In this document: positions 26,214-35,506 of the stretch, one piece after another | How positions within the stretch are numbered: the stretch's first letter is position 1 | Layout: each line of letters opens with the position of its first letter | Made by a program: the position numbers and the translations under genes | NCBI GenBank assembly: GCA_947630245.1 | Contig: CANRGR010000002.1 | Coordinates: forward strand, 1 to 61,217 | DNA: 61,217 nt | Direction: 5' to 3' | From: an uncultured Clostridia bacterium | GTDB taxonomy: Bacteria; Bacillota; Clostridia; Christensenellales; Borkfalkiaceae | Notes under the pieces: generated by a model | Told to the model about the DNA's origin: nothing | Database searches by the model: none | The model's input: only the letters and a program-made list of their open reading frames with translations

Positions 26214-28091
26214 ATGAAACGCAAACTTTTTTCCGAAGGCACATGCGACGCCGTCGTGATCGGCGCGGGACATGCGGGGGTGGAAGCCGCCCTCGCCCTT
26301 GCGCGCACGGGGCTCTCCGTCGTCATGCTCACGCTCAATCTCGACAGCATCGGCTTCATGCCCTGCAACCCCTCCGTCGGCGGGACGGCAAAGGGTCATC
26401 TCGTGCGCGAAATCGACGCGCTCGGCGGGCAAATGGGCGTCACGGCGGACGAATGCGCCCTCCAAATGCGCATGCTCAACGCGGGCAAGGGCGCGGCGGT
26501 GCAGTCCCTCCGCGCGCAGGTGGACAAGAACAAGTATCACCGCAGAATGAAATCGACGCTCGAACACACCGACAATCTGCGGATCGTGCAGGGCGAGGCG
26601 GCGAAGATTCTCACCCGGAAGTGCGGCGGGATCAAAAAGGTCGTCGGCGTACAGACGACCTACGGCGGCGTATTTTCCTGCCGCGCGGCGATCGTGGCGA
26701 CGGGGGTCTATCTCAACGCGCGCACGGTGACGGGCGACGTTGTGAAGGAGAGCGGTCCGAACGGATTTGCCGCCGCCACCGAACTCACCGCGAGCCTGCT
26801 CTCCCTCGGCTTTTCGGTGCGGCGGTTCAAGACGGGCACTCCCGCCCGCCTCGACGGCAGAACGGTCGATTTCTCGGTTTTGGAGCGTCAGGACGGCGAA
26901 GATGTCTACCCGTTTTCGTTTTTACACCGATCGGCGCCCCGCGCGCAGCAGCCGTGCTATCTCGCCTACACCAATCAAACGACGCATGAGATCATTCTCC
27001 GCAATCTCGACCGCGCTCCCCTTTACAACGGCTCGATCGGCTCCACGGGACCGCGCTACTGTCCCTCCATCGAGACAAAAGTCGTCCGCTTCCGCGACAA
27101 GGAGCGGCACCAGCTCTTTCTCGAACCCGAGGGGGAGGACACGACGGAGATCTACGCGCAGGGGCTCTCGACTTCTCTGCCGCACGACCTGCAAAAGGAA
27201 GTCTACCGCTCGGTGAAGGGGCTCGAACACTGCGAGATCGTCCGCTATGCCTATGCGATCGAATACGACTGCATCGACACCCTCGACGTTCTCCCCACAC
27301 TCGAATTTAAGAAGGTGGAAGGGCTGTACACGGCGGGGCAGATCAACGGCACGAGCGGCTATGAGGAGGCGGCGGCGCAGGGGCTCATGGCGGGGCTCAA
27401 CGCCTCGCTCAAACTGCGCGGAAAGCCCCCTCTCGTTCTGAGGCGGGACGAGGCGTACATCGGCGTGCTCATCGACGATCTCGTGACGAAGGGCACGGAC
27501 GAGCCCTACCGCATGATGACCTCGCGCGCCGAGTTCAGGCTTTCGCTCCGTCAGGACAACGCCGACGTCCGTCTCACGCCGATCGGATACGCCTGCGGGC
27601 TCGTCACCCCGAACCGCTACCGCAAATTCCGCGCGCGGATGAAACAGCGCGGCGAGGCGCTCGAAATTCTGAACCGCCGCGCCGGGCAGACTGCGGCGGA
27701 CGCGTTCGTGCGCGGGAAGGGCTTCCCTCCCCTCTCGGGCGGCGTGACGTATGCGGATCTCATCCGCCGCGGGGTCTCTCTGCGCGAAATTGTCGACACG
27801 TTCGGCATTTTGACCGGTTTTCCCAACGATATTCTGCTCTCCGCCGAGACGGAGATCCGCTACGAAGGGTATCTGAAAACGAGCGCGCGGGAGATGGAGA
27901 AGGCGAAGAAGATGGAGGAAAAGCCTCTCCCGGACGGGATCGACTACCATTCGATCGAGGGTCTGCGGCTCGAAGCGCGGGAGAAGCTCAACCGCATCCG
28001 CCCGCTCAATTTGGGACAGGCGGCGCGCATCTCGGGCGTCTCCCCCGCCGACATCTCCGTCCTCATGATCTATCTGAGCTTGAAAAAATAA
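26214..28091 (+). CDS. mnmG: tRNA 5-carboxymethylaminomethyluridine synthase subunit MnmG
   Basis: MnmG (GidA) works with MnmE to modify the wobble uridine of several tRNAs. The 625-residue protein starts KRKLFSEGTCDAVVIGAGHAGVEAALALARTG, with the FAD Rossmann motif at residues 13-20, then NPSVGGTAKGHLVREIDALGG (near 45) and TGTPARL, and ends with the MnmE-interacting C-terminal domain ARISGVSPADISVLMIYL. The ATG at 26214 gives the usual family length; an earlier in-frame start would add 16 residues read from the hairpin. It follows dnaA and precedes two terminators. mnmE and rsmG are not in the window. Confidence 0.95.
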   Translation: MKRKLFSEGTCDAVVIGAGHAGVEAALALARTGLSVVMLTLNLDSIGFMPCNPSVGGTAKGHLVREIDALGGQMGVTADECALQMRMLNAGKGAAVQSLRAQVDKNKYHRRMKSTLEHTDNLRIVQGEAAKILTRKCGGIKKVVGVQTTYGGVFSCRAAIVATGVYLNARTVTGDVVKESGPNGFAAATELTASLLSLGFSVRRFKTGTPARLDGRTVDFSVLERQDGEDVYPFSFLHRSAPRAQQPCYLAYTNQTTHEIILRNLDRAPLYNGSIGSTGPRYCPSIETKVVRFRDKERHQLFLEPEGEDTTEIYAQGLSTSLPHDLQKEVYRSVKGLEHCEIVRYAYAIEYDCIDTLDVLPTLEFKKVEGLYTAGQINGTSGYEEAAAQGLMAGLNASLKLRGKPPLVLRRDEAYIGVLIDDLVTKGTDEPYRMMTSRAEFRLSLRQDNADVRLTPIGYACGLVTPNRYRKFRARMKQRGEALEILNRRAGQTAADAFVRGKGFPPLSGGVTYADLIRRGVSLREIVDTFGILTGFPNDILLSAETEIRYEGYLKTSAREMEKAKKMEEKPLPDGIDYHSIEGLRLEAREKLNRIRPLNLGQAARISGVSPADISVLMIYLSLKK

Positions 28092-28124
28092 GTCCGCCTT
28101 TTTCGGCGGCGTTTGGAACATTTC

Positions 28125-28166
28125 GGGCGGCGCGGCTTGCATTTTTGCAAGCCGCGCCGCCCTTTT
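28125..28166 (+). terminator. Terminator of mnmG
   Basis: A perfect 16-bp stem (GGGCGGCGCGGCTTGC with its complement) with a 6-nt loop, followed by TTTT. A second hairpin (AAAGCCGGC/GCCGGCTTT, 28174-28195) follows it, also with a short T-rich tail. Confidence 0.88.
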
Positions 28167-28237
28167 CATGCGGAAAGCCGGCGAACGCCGGCTTTCCCTT
28201 TTCCGATTTCCCTGTTCGGTTCCGCGCGGGCGGAAAG

Positions 28238-28891
28238 TTATTTCTTGCAGCAGGATCTCCCCTGCGGATAGAGCGGAAGTTCGAAGAACCCCGAGCACAC
28301 CTCCTGCGAATATTCCTGTGCGGGAGGGATGGCGCAATAGCCGTAGCTCGGGACGAGCAGTTCCACCTGCATGGCGACTTTGAGTATGAGCGTGAGGCAT
28401 GCGCTGATGGAAAAGGTGCCGTTCGCGGAGTTGAACGTCCCCTCGGGGGAGACGCAGGAGCAGACGGCGGTGACGGTGAACGGCATGACGGATGCCGGCG
28501 GTACATAGAGCATGACGTCCTCGTTGAGCACGATGGACCCCGTTGCCGAGCCCTCCGTGCCGTTTGCGTCGACGTAGACGATCTCGATGGGAACGGTGAC
28601 GGTCGCTTGCACGCGGGCGCACTGGCTGTCCGCCTGCCGCTCGACGGAAAGGTTGGAAACCGTCCCTTCCGAGTCGAGAGACCGTGCGCTGATGAACGTC
28701 AGCGGATATGTAGGATCGGCGGGCGTGGGATTCGTGAGCCCGACGGTATAATTTTCAAGGCGCGACTGGATGATGCCCGCGTCGAAGATTTTTTCCGCTT
28801 GGATGCACACCTTTTCGCAAAGACCGCTCAGCGGATTGCCCGAGATCGTGCCGGGGCAGTGATCCGATGAAAAATTGGAAAAAAATGACAT
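28238..28891 (-). CDS. Cys-rich conserved hypothetical protein
   Basis: The 217-residue protein has no membrane segment and at least ten cysteines, including GLCEKVCIQ near residue 25, CSC near 142 and CC in the final SCCKK. It is rich in beta-prone sequence (VTVPIEIVY, SIVLNEDVMLYVPP, LKVAMQVELLVP) of the kind found in small exported or spore-outer-layer proteins, but I do not recognise the family with certainty. The ATG at 28891 has GGAGGTCACAA before it. The neighbours are a LysM protein on the same strand and a SpoVB-like flippase, so a spore-coat or envelope role is a guess from context. Confidence 0.6.
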   Translation of the reverse strand: MSFFSNFSSDHCPGTISGNPLSGLCEKVCIQAEKIFDAGIIQSRLENYTVGLTNPTPADPTYPLTFISARSLDSEGTVSNLSVERQADSQCARVQATVTVPIEIVYVDANGTEGSATGSIVLNEDVMLYVPPASVMPFTVTAVCSCVSPEGTFNSANGTFSISACLTLILKVAMQVELLVPSYGYCAIPPAQEYSQEVCSGFFELPLYPQGRSCCKK

Positions 28892-28964
28892 TTGTGACCT
28901 CCGTAAGCCTTGATAGGCTCCGTCATATCGTATGCGCGCGGCGGCAAATGGGTTCCGCCGCAGT

Positions 28965-29249
28965 TCAAAGCCAGACGAGCTGTCCCGGGAAGAGGAAGGG
29001 CGTGCGGTTTCTCGATTCGAACGCCTCTTTCGAGCCGCAGAGGAGGGTTTTGCTCTCCCTTCCCTGCACGAGATAGAGATCGTGCCGCTCGGCGGGAAGT
29101 TCGAGAACGCTCCCCGCGGGGGGCTCCCCCGTCAGGCGGTTGTGTTCTGCGAGCACGCGGGGCGGAATGCGGAAAACGCGGGCGATCATTTGAAGGGACT
29201 GTCCCTGCTTCACACGGTAGAATTTCGGCTCTTCGAGCGTGAGTTTCAT
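28965..29249 (-). CDS. LysM-domain protein
   Basis: A 94-residue protein, mostly one LysM domain: FYRVKQGQSLQMIARVFRIPPRVLAEHNRLTGEPPAGSVLELP (residues 10-52), which binds N-acetylglucosamine polymers. A C-terminal segment of about 40 residues is a second, degenerate LysM-like repeat (LYLVQGRESKTLLCGSKEAFESRNRTP...GQLVWL). There is no signal peptide, which fits small LysM proteins of the spore or mother-cell type. It lies on the same strand as the Cys-rich gene and diverges from the flippase gene. Confidence 0.8.
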   Translation of the reverse strand: MKLTLEEPKFYRVKQGQSLQMIARVFRIPPRVLAEHNRLTGEPPAGSVLELPAERHDLYLVQGRESKTLLCGSKEAFESRNRTPFLFPGQLVWL

Positions 29250-29305
29250 GTCTCTATCCTATGCGGGGAACTCATAAAAGAGTACGCGCCGCAATAAAAT
29301 AGGAC

Positions 29306-30817
29306 ATGCAGAATTTGTACCGCACCGCCGCGGTCGTGACCGTCTTTTCCGCGCTCGAACACGGGCTGGGCTTCCTCTACCGCATCATTCTGTCCCGCAT
29401 CCTCGGTCCCGAGGGGCTCGGGGTCTATCAGGTCTCGCTGACCGTCTTTGCCGTCTTTCTCACCATGACGTCGAGCGGACTGCCCATCACGCTCTCGCGG
29501 ATCATCTCCAAGCACCGTGCGCGGGGATCCCGCCGCGGCGAACAGGCGGCGACGTCCGCGGCGATCGCGCTGACTCTCCTGTTCAGCGTCCCCCTCACCC
29601 TGCTCCTCTTTCTCTTCCGCGCTCCCTTCTCGCGGGTCTTTTCCGATCCCCGCTGTGCGGATCTCTTCTATATCCTCCTCTTCGGGCTCTCCTTTACGTC
29701 CGTCTATGCCATTCTGCGCGGGTGTTTTTGGGGGAACAAGCGGTTCTTCGCCTATTCGCTCGTCGAACTTGCGGAGGAGATCGTCATGATCGTCGTGGGA
29801 GTTTTCCTTCTGCTCTTTCTGCATTCGGGGATCGCCGACGTCAACCTCGCCGCAATCGCGGTGCTCGTCTCCTATCTGTGTTCCTTTGCGATCGCCACCG
29901 TCTACTTCTTTATCCGCGGCGGGAAACTGCGCTCGCCGCGCGGAGAATTTTTGCCGCTTCTGAAATCCTCTCTGCCCGTGACGGCGATGCGGACTTCCTC
30001 CTCCCTCGTCAATTCCTTCATCTCCGTGCTCTTCCCCATGCGCCTGACCGCGGCGGGCGTCTCGTCCGCAAAGGCGATGAGCGAATACGGCGTCGTCTAC
30101 GGCATGGTGATGCCCGTTCTGATGATCCCCTCGTCGCTCATCGGCTCGATCGCGCTCGTGCTCGTGCCGGAACTGTCCGAATGCTACTACAAAAAGGAAA
30201 AAGAGAAGCTGTCCGCGCTCGTCGGGAAGGCGCTCAACGGGACCCTCCTCATCGCGGGAATGCTCATTCCCTTCTTCATCGTTTGCGGCGAGGACGTGGG
30301 CGTCCTGCTCTACTCGAACGCCGCGAGCGGCAAGCTCATCTCCCAATGCGCGCTCATTCTCCTCCCGATCAGTCTGACGCTGATCTCCACCAGCATTCTC
30401 AATTCGCTGGGCTGCGAGCGGCAGACGCTGCTCTTCTTCCTGTTCGGCGCGGCGGCGATGCTCGCCTGCACCTGGTTTTTGCCAAAGTATCTCGGCAGCG
30501 GCGCGCTCTGTCTCGGCATGGCATGCGACTATACGATCTCCTCGGGCTGTTCCCTCTTTTTGCTCAAAAAAAAGACGGGCAGACTGCGTTCGGGGAAATT
30601 CCTCCTCAAACTTTCCGCCGCCGTTCTGCCCGTGTTGGGGGCGGGATTCCTCGTCCGCAAGGGGCTCATGCTCGTGATGAGCTACCTGCCCGCGATGGCG
30701 CTGACGATCCTCTTCCTCGGCGCGGCGGAGCTTGTGCTCTTCCCCGCCCTGAAACTCTTGGACGTGCGGACCCTCCTTGCCCGCTTCTTTCCCCGCCGCA
30801 GAAAGAGGACAGACTGA
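29306..30817 (+). CDS. Polysaccharide-type flippase, SpoVB-like
   Basis: A 503-residue integral membrane protein with about 14 membrane segments of the MOP/MATE superfamily. The N-terminus LGFLYRIILSRILGPEGLGVYQVSLTVF is typical of the SpoVB/polysaccharide exporter group, which moves lipid-linked glycans (in SpoVB, a cortex precursor) across the membrane. The short intergenic gap with the LysM gene and the cluster of envelope-like proteins support a sporulation or wall role, but several paralogues exist in Clostridia, so the exact substrate is not assigned. The start ATG at 29306 has only a weak AGGA upstream. Confidence 0.85.
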   Translation: MQNLYRTAAVVTVFSALEHGLGFLYRIILSRILGPEGLGVYQVSLTVFAVFLTMTSSGLPITLSRIISKHRARGSRRGEQAATSAAIALTLLFSVPLTLLLFLFRAPFSRVFSDPRCADLFYILLFGLSFTSVYAILRGCFWGNKRFFAYSLVELAEEIVMIVVGVFLLLFLHSGIADVNLAAIAVLVSYLCSFAIATVYFFIRGGKLRSPRGEFLPLLKSSLPVTAMRTSSSLVNSFISVLFPMRLTAAGVSSAKAMSEYGVVYGMVMPVLMIPSSLIGSIALVLVPELSECYYKKEKEKLSALVGKALNGTLLIAGMLIPFFIVCGEDVGVLLYSNAASGKLISQCALILLPISLTLISTSILNSLGCERQTLLFFLFGAAAMLACTWFLPKYLGSGALCLGMACDYTISSGCSLFLLKKKTGRLRSGKFLLKLSAAVLPVLGAGFLVRKGLMLVMSYLPAMALTILFLGAAELVLFPALKLLDVRTLLARFFPRRRKRTD

Positions 30818-30849
30818 TCCCAAACGGAGCGCGGAATTTCGGATTGCGT

Positions 30850-30868
30850 TTACGAGAAAGACTCGTAA
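30850..30868 (+). promoter_or_regulatory. 19-bp palindrome, candidate operator for the XRE gene
   Basis: TTACGAG, a 5-nt spacer (AAAGA), CTCGTAA: perfect 7-bp arms. It abuts the -35 region of the following small regulator gene and is not followed directly by a T-run, so an operator fits better than a terminator of the flippase gene. Confidence 0.55.
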
Positions 30869-30906
30869 TTCACCCATTTTTTTGGATATTTTTATACAAT
30901 AAGATC

Positions 30907-31116
30907 GTGGACGAACGAATCGAAAAACGCATCAGGGAATTGAGAAACGAGCGACACATGACGCAATCGAGACTCGGAGATATCTTGTGCGTATCTCAGG
31001 ACACCGTCTCCCTCTGGGAAAAGGGAAAGAGTATCCCGAGCGCGGATCAAGTGATCCGTCTGTGCAAAATCTTCGGCGTCTCCGCAGACTATCTTCTTGG
31101 GCTGTCGGATTACTGA
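30907..31116 (+). CDS. Small XRE-family helix-turn-helix regulator
   Basis: The 69-residue protein is almost only a helix-turn-helix domain: RIRELRNERHMTQSRLGDILCVSQDTVSLWEKGKSIPSADQVIRLCKIFGVSADYLLGLSD. The start is GTG at 30907; the ATG at 30958 would cut into the first helix. There is no Shine-Dalgarno, and a -10-like TACAAT (30895-30900) ends 6 bp before the GTG, so the message may be leaderless. The 19-bp palindrome at 30850-30868 is a natural autoregulatory site, and the membrane protein gene 29 bp downstream may be co-regulated. Confidence 0.82.
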   Translation: MDERIEKRIRELRNERHMTQSRLGDILCVSQDTVSLWEKGKSIPSADQVIRLCKIFGVSADYLLGLSDY

Positions 31117-31145
31117 CGTCCGCAAATCACAAAGGAGAATATTTT

Positions 31146-32018
31146 ATGAGCGACCAAAGAGATCCAAATCAACCCAACCCGGCGCAAAACGGCTCGGAGC
31201 CGAACGCGCCGCAGCCGAACTATCAACAGCCGAACTATCAGCCTGTGTACCAGCAGCCTGTCTACGTCCAGCAACCCGTCTACATCCAACAGCCCGCTCC
31301 CGCACAGCCGCAGCATGCGACGGAAGCGGAAAAACATGCCCTGTTCTCGACGACGGGCGGCATCTGGATGCTGATCGCTTGCATTGTGCTCACCGTCAAC
31401 ATCGGCACGACGTTGATCGACAGCATTCTCTCCCTCAACTTCTCGGGATTTGTCGGCATCCTGCTCGACGTTCTCATCGTCATCGGGTTCTGGATTACCT
31501 TCGCCGGCGGAAGAAGAAAGGCGTTCTCCCCTGCGGGAATTTCATTGATTAAAGTCCCGTTCATCATTCAATTCGTGTTTTCGGTTCTGACGTTCGCGGG
31601 AAACGCGGTGCTCTGGGGCATCACGCTGAACTTCATCAGCCTCGTCGTCGGAATCATCACCTTTGTGTTCCACTGCATCTACTTCTCCTCCATCAAAAAG
31701 ACGTTGAATATGGCGGGACGGATCAACCGGAACAAGAGCGTTGCGGGGCAGAAGGCAGGCATCTTTGCGGCGGTCATGATGATCATCTCCGCGGCTTTGA
31801 CGCTCGCAAGCACGCTTGTCTCCTACTTCCGCTACGCCGTGCTCGCCGACGCGCTCATAAGCAAACTGCCCGAATCCCTGCGCTTCATCGCGAACTTCCT
31901 GCTTGGCGGCGACGGTCCGATGACCATCGTTGCGGCAGTCATCACCTTCGTTGCAAGCATCAGCGTCGCGATCGTTTTGATCCAATTCGGCAACAGAATG
32001 AAGGAAACCGAGCAATAA
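31146..32018 (+). CDS. Membrane protein with Pro/Gln/Tyr-rich N-terminus
   Basis: The 290-residue protein starts with about 65 residues of low-complexity PNYQQPNYQPVYQQPVY type sequence, followed by about six membrane segments from residue 75 (GGIWMLIACIVLTVNIGTTLI) to 285. The ATG at 31146 has AAAGGAG upstream. There is no recognised domain. It follows the XRE regulator closely and ends before a terminator hairpin, so the two genes may form one unit. Confidence 0.75.
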   Translation: MSDQRDPNQPNPAQNGSEPNAPQPNYQQPNYQPVYQQPVYVQQPVYIQQPAPAQPQHATEAEKHALFSTTGGIWMLIACIVLTVNIGTTLIDSILSLNFSGFVGILLDVLIVIGFWITFAGGRRKAFSPAGISLIKVPFIIQFVFSVLTFAGNAVLWGITLNFISLVVGIITFVFHCIYFSSIKKTLNMAGRINRNKSVAGQKAGIFAAVMMIISAALTLASTLVSYFRYAVLADALISKLPESLRFIANFLLGGDGPMTIVAAVITFVASISVAIVLIQFGNRMKETEQ

Positions 32019-32037
32019 TTGACAGCTTTCCGAAGAG

Positions 32038-32067
32038 AAAAGGGGGACAAGAGATTGTCTCCCTTTT
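32038..32067 (+). terminator. Terminator of the Pro/Gln-rich membrane protein gene
   Basis: A hairpin with arms AAAGGGGGACAA and TTGTCTCCCTTT (one mismatch) followed by a T-rich run, 20 bp after the stop codon. Confidence 0.75.
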
Positions 32068-32087
32068 CATTTTATGCCTCTTTTATA

Positions 32088-32125
32088 GCGGACGCGCCTC
32101 CCGTCAAAACGGGAGGCGCGTCCGC
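32088..32125. terminator. Strong convergent hairpin before clpX 3' end
   Basis: A perfect 17-bp inverted repeat, GCGGACGCGCCTCCCGT with its complement, around a 4-nt loop. It lies between the converging membrane protein gene and clpX and can stop either transcript; only short T-rich tracts flank it. Confidence 0.6.
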
Positions 32126-32141
32126 TTGAAAATCACTTTGA

Positions 32142-33364
32142 TTATGCCGTCTTTTTATAGACGAGTTTCGGTCTTGCGCCGTTTTCCACACAGTCTTTGG
32201 TGATGATCACCTCTTCGACGTTCTTCTCCGTGGGAATGTCGAACATGATGTCCGTCATGATTCCCTCGATGATCGTCCTCAGACCCCGCGCGCCCGTTTT
32301 GAGACGGATCGCGGTGTTTGCGATCTCGCGGACCGCCTCTTCCTCGACGGTGAGTTTCACGCCGTCGAACCCGACGAGCTTCTGGTACTGTTTGATGATG
32401 GCGTTCTTGGGCTGGGTGAGGATATTGACGAGCGCGTTTTCGTCGAGCGCTTGCAGCGCCACGACGATGGGAATGCGCCCGACAAATTCGGGGATCAGCC
32501 CGAACTTGGTGAGATCCTGCGGCTTCACGTCGTCGAGCAGGGAATAGTCCACCTCGTTTTCGCCGAGCTTTACCTTGCTCCCGAAGCCGAGCCCCGTGTC
32601 GTCCTTTCTCGCGGAGACGATCTTGTCGAGCCCGACAAACGCGCCGCCGCAGATGAAGAGGATATTCGTCGTGTCGATGCGCATGCAATCCTGCTGGGGG
32701 TGCTTTCTTCCGCCCTGCGGAGGGACGTTCGCAACCGTGCTCTCGATGATTTTGAGAAGCGCCTGCTGGACGCCCTCGCCCGAGACGTCGCGGGTGATGG
32801 ATACGTTCTCCCCTTTGCGCGCGATCTTGTCGATCTCGTCGATATAGATGATCCCGCGCTGTGCGCGCTCGATGTCGTAATCGGCGTTCTGGATGAGTTT
32901 CAGAAGGATGTTCTCCACATCCTCGCCCACATAGCCCGCGTAGTCGCGTCGCTCGTTGCGAAGGGCACGTTGAGGATCTTCGCGAGCGTGCGGGCGAGCA
33001 GCGTCTTGCCGCTGCCCGTGGGACCGAGCAGGAGAATGTTGCTCTTTTCGATCTCCACGTCGTCGTCCTTCTTCGCGGTCGAGAGGGAATTGATGCGCTT
33101 ATAGTGGTTGTAGACCGCCACGGAGAGGACGCGCTTTGCCTTGTCCTGTCCGATGATATATTGGTCGAGCTCCGCCTTGATCTCGGCGGGCTTTTTGAGT
33201 TCGACGGGCTCCGCGGCGGAATTGGAGGGCATTTTGTCGATCATGTCCTTGCACAGTTCAATGCACTCGTCGCAGATACAGATCCCGTCGGGTCCCGCGA
33301 TGAGTTTTTTTGTCTTGGATTTTTCCTTTCCGCAGAAAGAACAACTTTGTTCGTATTTTGCCAT
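32142..33364 (-). pseudogene. clpX: clpX, frameshifted (ATPase subunit of the ClpXP protease)
   Basis: ClpX is the unfoldase partner of ClpP. The N-terminal half (from ATG 33364, GGGAGATTCT upstream) has the zinc-binding domain ([14 protein letters not shown]) and Walker [16 protein letters not shown], and reads in one frame to about 32940; the C-terminal half continues in another frame from about 32945 to 32142 with Walker [13 protein letters not shown] and sensor sequences. The expected [15 protein letters not shown] is broken: DATT and AGYVGED are both readable, but in different frames, with the codons for LTE plus one base missing, about 10 nt in all. The rest is intact and uninterrupted, and both clpP and tig lie upstream in normal order. 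True loss, a strain variant or an assembly error cannot be told apart. Confidence 0.88.
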
Positions 33365-33456
33365 AGAATCTCCCTTGTCCGAAAACGATTTTCGCACTGC
33401 GAAAATTTTCCGAAAAAATGTACGGTTGCCGCTTCCCTTTCCGCGTCCGAAACGTG

Positions 33457-34050
33457 TTATCTCTTTTCGTAAACTCTGTCGATGAGCCCGTATTCCTTCG
33501 CCTCATCCGCGGAGAGATAGTTGTCTCTGTCGGTGTCGCGCTCGAGCTCCTGCACGCTCTTCCCCGTATTCTTTGCGAGGATCTCGTTCATCTTGCGCTT
33601 GATTCTGAGGATATGTTCCGCCTGAATGCGGATATCGCTCGCCTGACCCTGCGCGCCGCCGAGGGGCTGATGGATCATGACTTCGCTGTTTTTGAGCGCA
33701 TAGCGCTTTCCCTTCGCGCCGGAAGAGAGCAAAAACGCCGCCATGCTCGCCGCCATGCCGATGCAGATCGTGGAGACGTCGCACTTGATATAGTTCATCG
33801 TATCGTAGATCGCAAGTCCCGCGGACACCGATCCGCCGGGGCTGTTGATATAGAGGCTGATGTCCTTCCCGGGATCCTTCCCTTCGAGATAGATGAGCTG
33901 GGCTACGACGGTGTTTGCAACGGCGTCGTCTATCTCGCCGCTCAGAAAGACGATTCTGTCTTCGAGGAGGCGGGAATAGAGATCGTAACTTCTTTCGCCG
34001 CCCGACGTGCGTTCCACAACGTAGGGAATGAGAATGTTCTTTTCGTTCAT
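33457..34050 (-). CDS. clpP: ATP-dependent Clp protease proteolytic subunit
   Basis: ClpP is the serine peptidase of ClpXP. The 197-residue length is typical. The catalytic serine lies in the [25 protein letters not shown] region and the catalytic histidine in [37 protein letters not shown] contains the catalytic aspartate region. It begins 1 bp after the tig stop and is followed by clpX, a conserved tig-clpP-clpX order. With clpX broken, a different AAA+ partner may have to feed it; none is in this window except HslU, which pairs with HslV. Confidence 0.97.
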   Translation of the reverse strand: MNEKNILIPYVVERTSGGERSYDLYSRLLEDRIVFLSGEIDDAVANTVVAQLIYLEGKDPGKDISLYINSPGGSVSAGLAIYDTMNYIKCDVSTICIGMAASMAAFLLSSGAKGKRYALKNSEVMIHQPLGGAQGQASDIRIQAEHILRIKRKMNEILAKNTGKSVQELERDTDRDNYLSADEAKEYGLIDRVYEKR

Positions 34051-34051
34051 A

Positions 34052-35356
34052 TTACTTTGCCTCCGCAGGATACATTTCGTTGTTTGCCATGAGGAACTCG
34101 AAGAGCTTTGTCACCTTGATGTCGTTTTCGAGATATTCGAGCTGGCGGGGATCCATCGTCTTGCGGTACTCCTCCGGCTCCTTGCCGACGCTCTTCGCCT
34201 GTTCGGCGACCTTCTCCGCGATCTCTTCCTCGCTCGCCGTGATATTTTCGAGCGCGATGATCTTTTCGACGATGAGCTGGTGCAGAACGGTGCGTCTTGC
34301 GTCCTCTTCGAAGTTCTTCTTGTATTCCTCTCTCGTCGTGCCGATGTAGTTGAGATAGTCGTCGAGCTTAATGCCCTGATACATGAGATTGTATTCCATT
34401 CTCTGCATGGACGCCTCGGTCTGCTTGTCGATCATCGCCTGCGGGATCTCCGCGGTGGCGCCTTTGGCAATCTCGGTCACGATGGAGTTCTCCGTCTCGT
34501 TCAAAGAGCGGGACGCGGCGTTCTTTTCGAGCCGTTCGCGCACTTTCGCGGTGTACGCCTCCAACGTATCGCTGCCCATCTTGCGGGCAAATGCGTCGTC
34601 GAGAGCGGGAAGCGCCTTCCCCGTGATCTTGTGGAGCGTCACGGTGAACACGGCAGGCTTGCCTTTGAGATTCTCCGCCTGATAGTCCTCGGGGAACGTG
34701 ACGGGGATCTCCTTGACTTCGCCGATTGTCATGCCGACGACCGCCTCTTCGAACCCGGGAATGAAGGAGTGGGAGCCGAGGGTCAAATCGTAACCCTCCG
34801 CGCTGCCGCCGTCGAACTTTTCGCCGTCCGCAACGCCGACAAAGTCGATCTTGACGGTATCGCCGTCCCGGGCGGGGCGGTCGGTGACGTCGATCTTGTC
34901 TGCGACGCGCTCGCGCACGTCCTCGATTTCCTTTTCGACGTCGGCGTCCGTAACAGTATACTCATACTTGGGAATTTTTATACCCTTGTAGGATTCGATC
35001 GCAACGTCGGGCTTTACGGGCGTCTCCGCGACGAGGACGATGTTCTCCTCGGAGAAATCGTCGCCGAGGGAGAGCACGGGCTCGCCGACGGGCGTGAAAT
35101 GTTCCTTCTCCGCTTCGAGAATGGTTCCGTAATGGTCGGCATAGAGGATGTTGAGGGCGTCCTCATAGAAGAGTCCCTTGCCGTAGTACATTTCGAGGAC
35201 GTGCTTGGGCGCCTTCCCTCTGCGGAAGCCGTTCACGGTGTAGCGGCTTCTGTTTTTGAGATACGCCTGATTGTTCGCGTCCGCCCATTCCTCGCCGGAG
35301 AAATGAATGGTGATTCTGACTGTGCTCTTTTCCGCGGGCTTGACTTCGTACTTCAT
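34052..35356 (-). CDS. tig: Trigger factor
   Basis: The ribosome-bound chaperone and prolyl isomerase. The 434-residue protein has the ribosome-binding N domain with the motif GFRRGKAPK (near residue 45, the family's GFRxGKxP), a PPIase domain with [19 protein letters not shown] (near 160) and a long helical C domain. The ATG at 35356 lacks a strong Shine-Dalgarno but fits the family's start. It heads the tig-clpP-clpX operon; a plausible but weak promoter (TAAAAT at about 35404-35409 on the minus strand) lies upstream. Confidence 0.96.
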   Translation of the reverse strand: MKYEVKPAEKSTVRITIHFSGEEWADANNQAYLKNRSRYTVNGFRRGKAPKHVLEMYYGKGLFYEDALNILYADHYGTILEAEKEHFTPVGEPVLSLGDDFSEENIVLVAETPVKPDVAIESYKGIKIPKYEYTVTDADVEKEIEDVRERVADKIDVTDRPARDGDTVKIDFVGVADGEKFDGGSAEGYDLTLGSHSFIPGFEEAVVGMTIGEVKEIPVTFPEDYQAENLKGKPAVFTVTLHKITGKALPALDDAFARKMGSDTLEAYTAKVRERLEKNAASRSLNETENSIVTEIAKGATAEIPQAMIDKQTEASMQRMEYNLMYQGIKLDDYLNYIGTTREEYKKNFEEDARRTVLHQLIVEKIIALENITASEEEIAEKVAEQAKSVGKEPEEYRKTMDPRQLEYLENDIKVTKLFEFLMANNEMYPAEAK

Positions 35357-35438
35357 TGATAAAACCTCTGAGAATTAGAAAATCTTTTTTCGCAACATAC
35401 ATTTTAGCATAACGAACGCCAAAAGGAAAGCGATTTTA

Positions 35439-35467
35439 TTTACAATTTTGTTTTTTTCGGGTATAAT
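35439..35467 (+). promoter_or_regulatory. Promoter of rqcH
   Basis: TTTACA (35439-35444) and TATAAT (35462-35467), spacer 17 bp, 39 bp before the rqcH ATG. Confidence 0.8.
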
Positions 35468-35506
35468 GACCGTATCCCCCCGAAGCGGGAGAACGAAAGG
35501 AGACCC

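Noticed and set aside
30907-31116. Treating the XRE helix-turn-helix as the C-terminal part of a 464-codon frame overlapping the flippase
   Set aside because: The flippase frame ends at 30817, and only the last 70 codons of the longer frame make sense; a separate small gene starting at GTG 30907 is simpler.
32930-32950. Programmed frameshift in clpX
   Set aside because: Conserved residues LTE are missing, not just shifted, and no slippery sequence is present.
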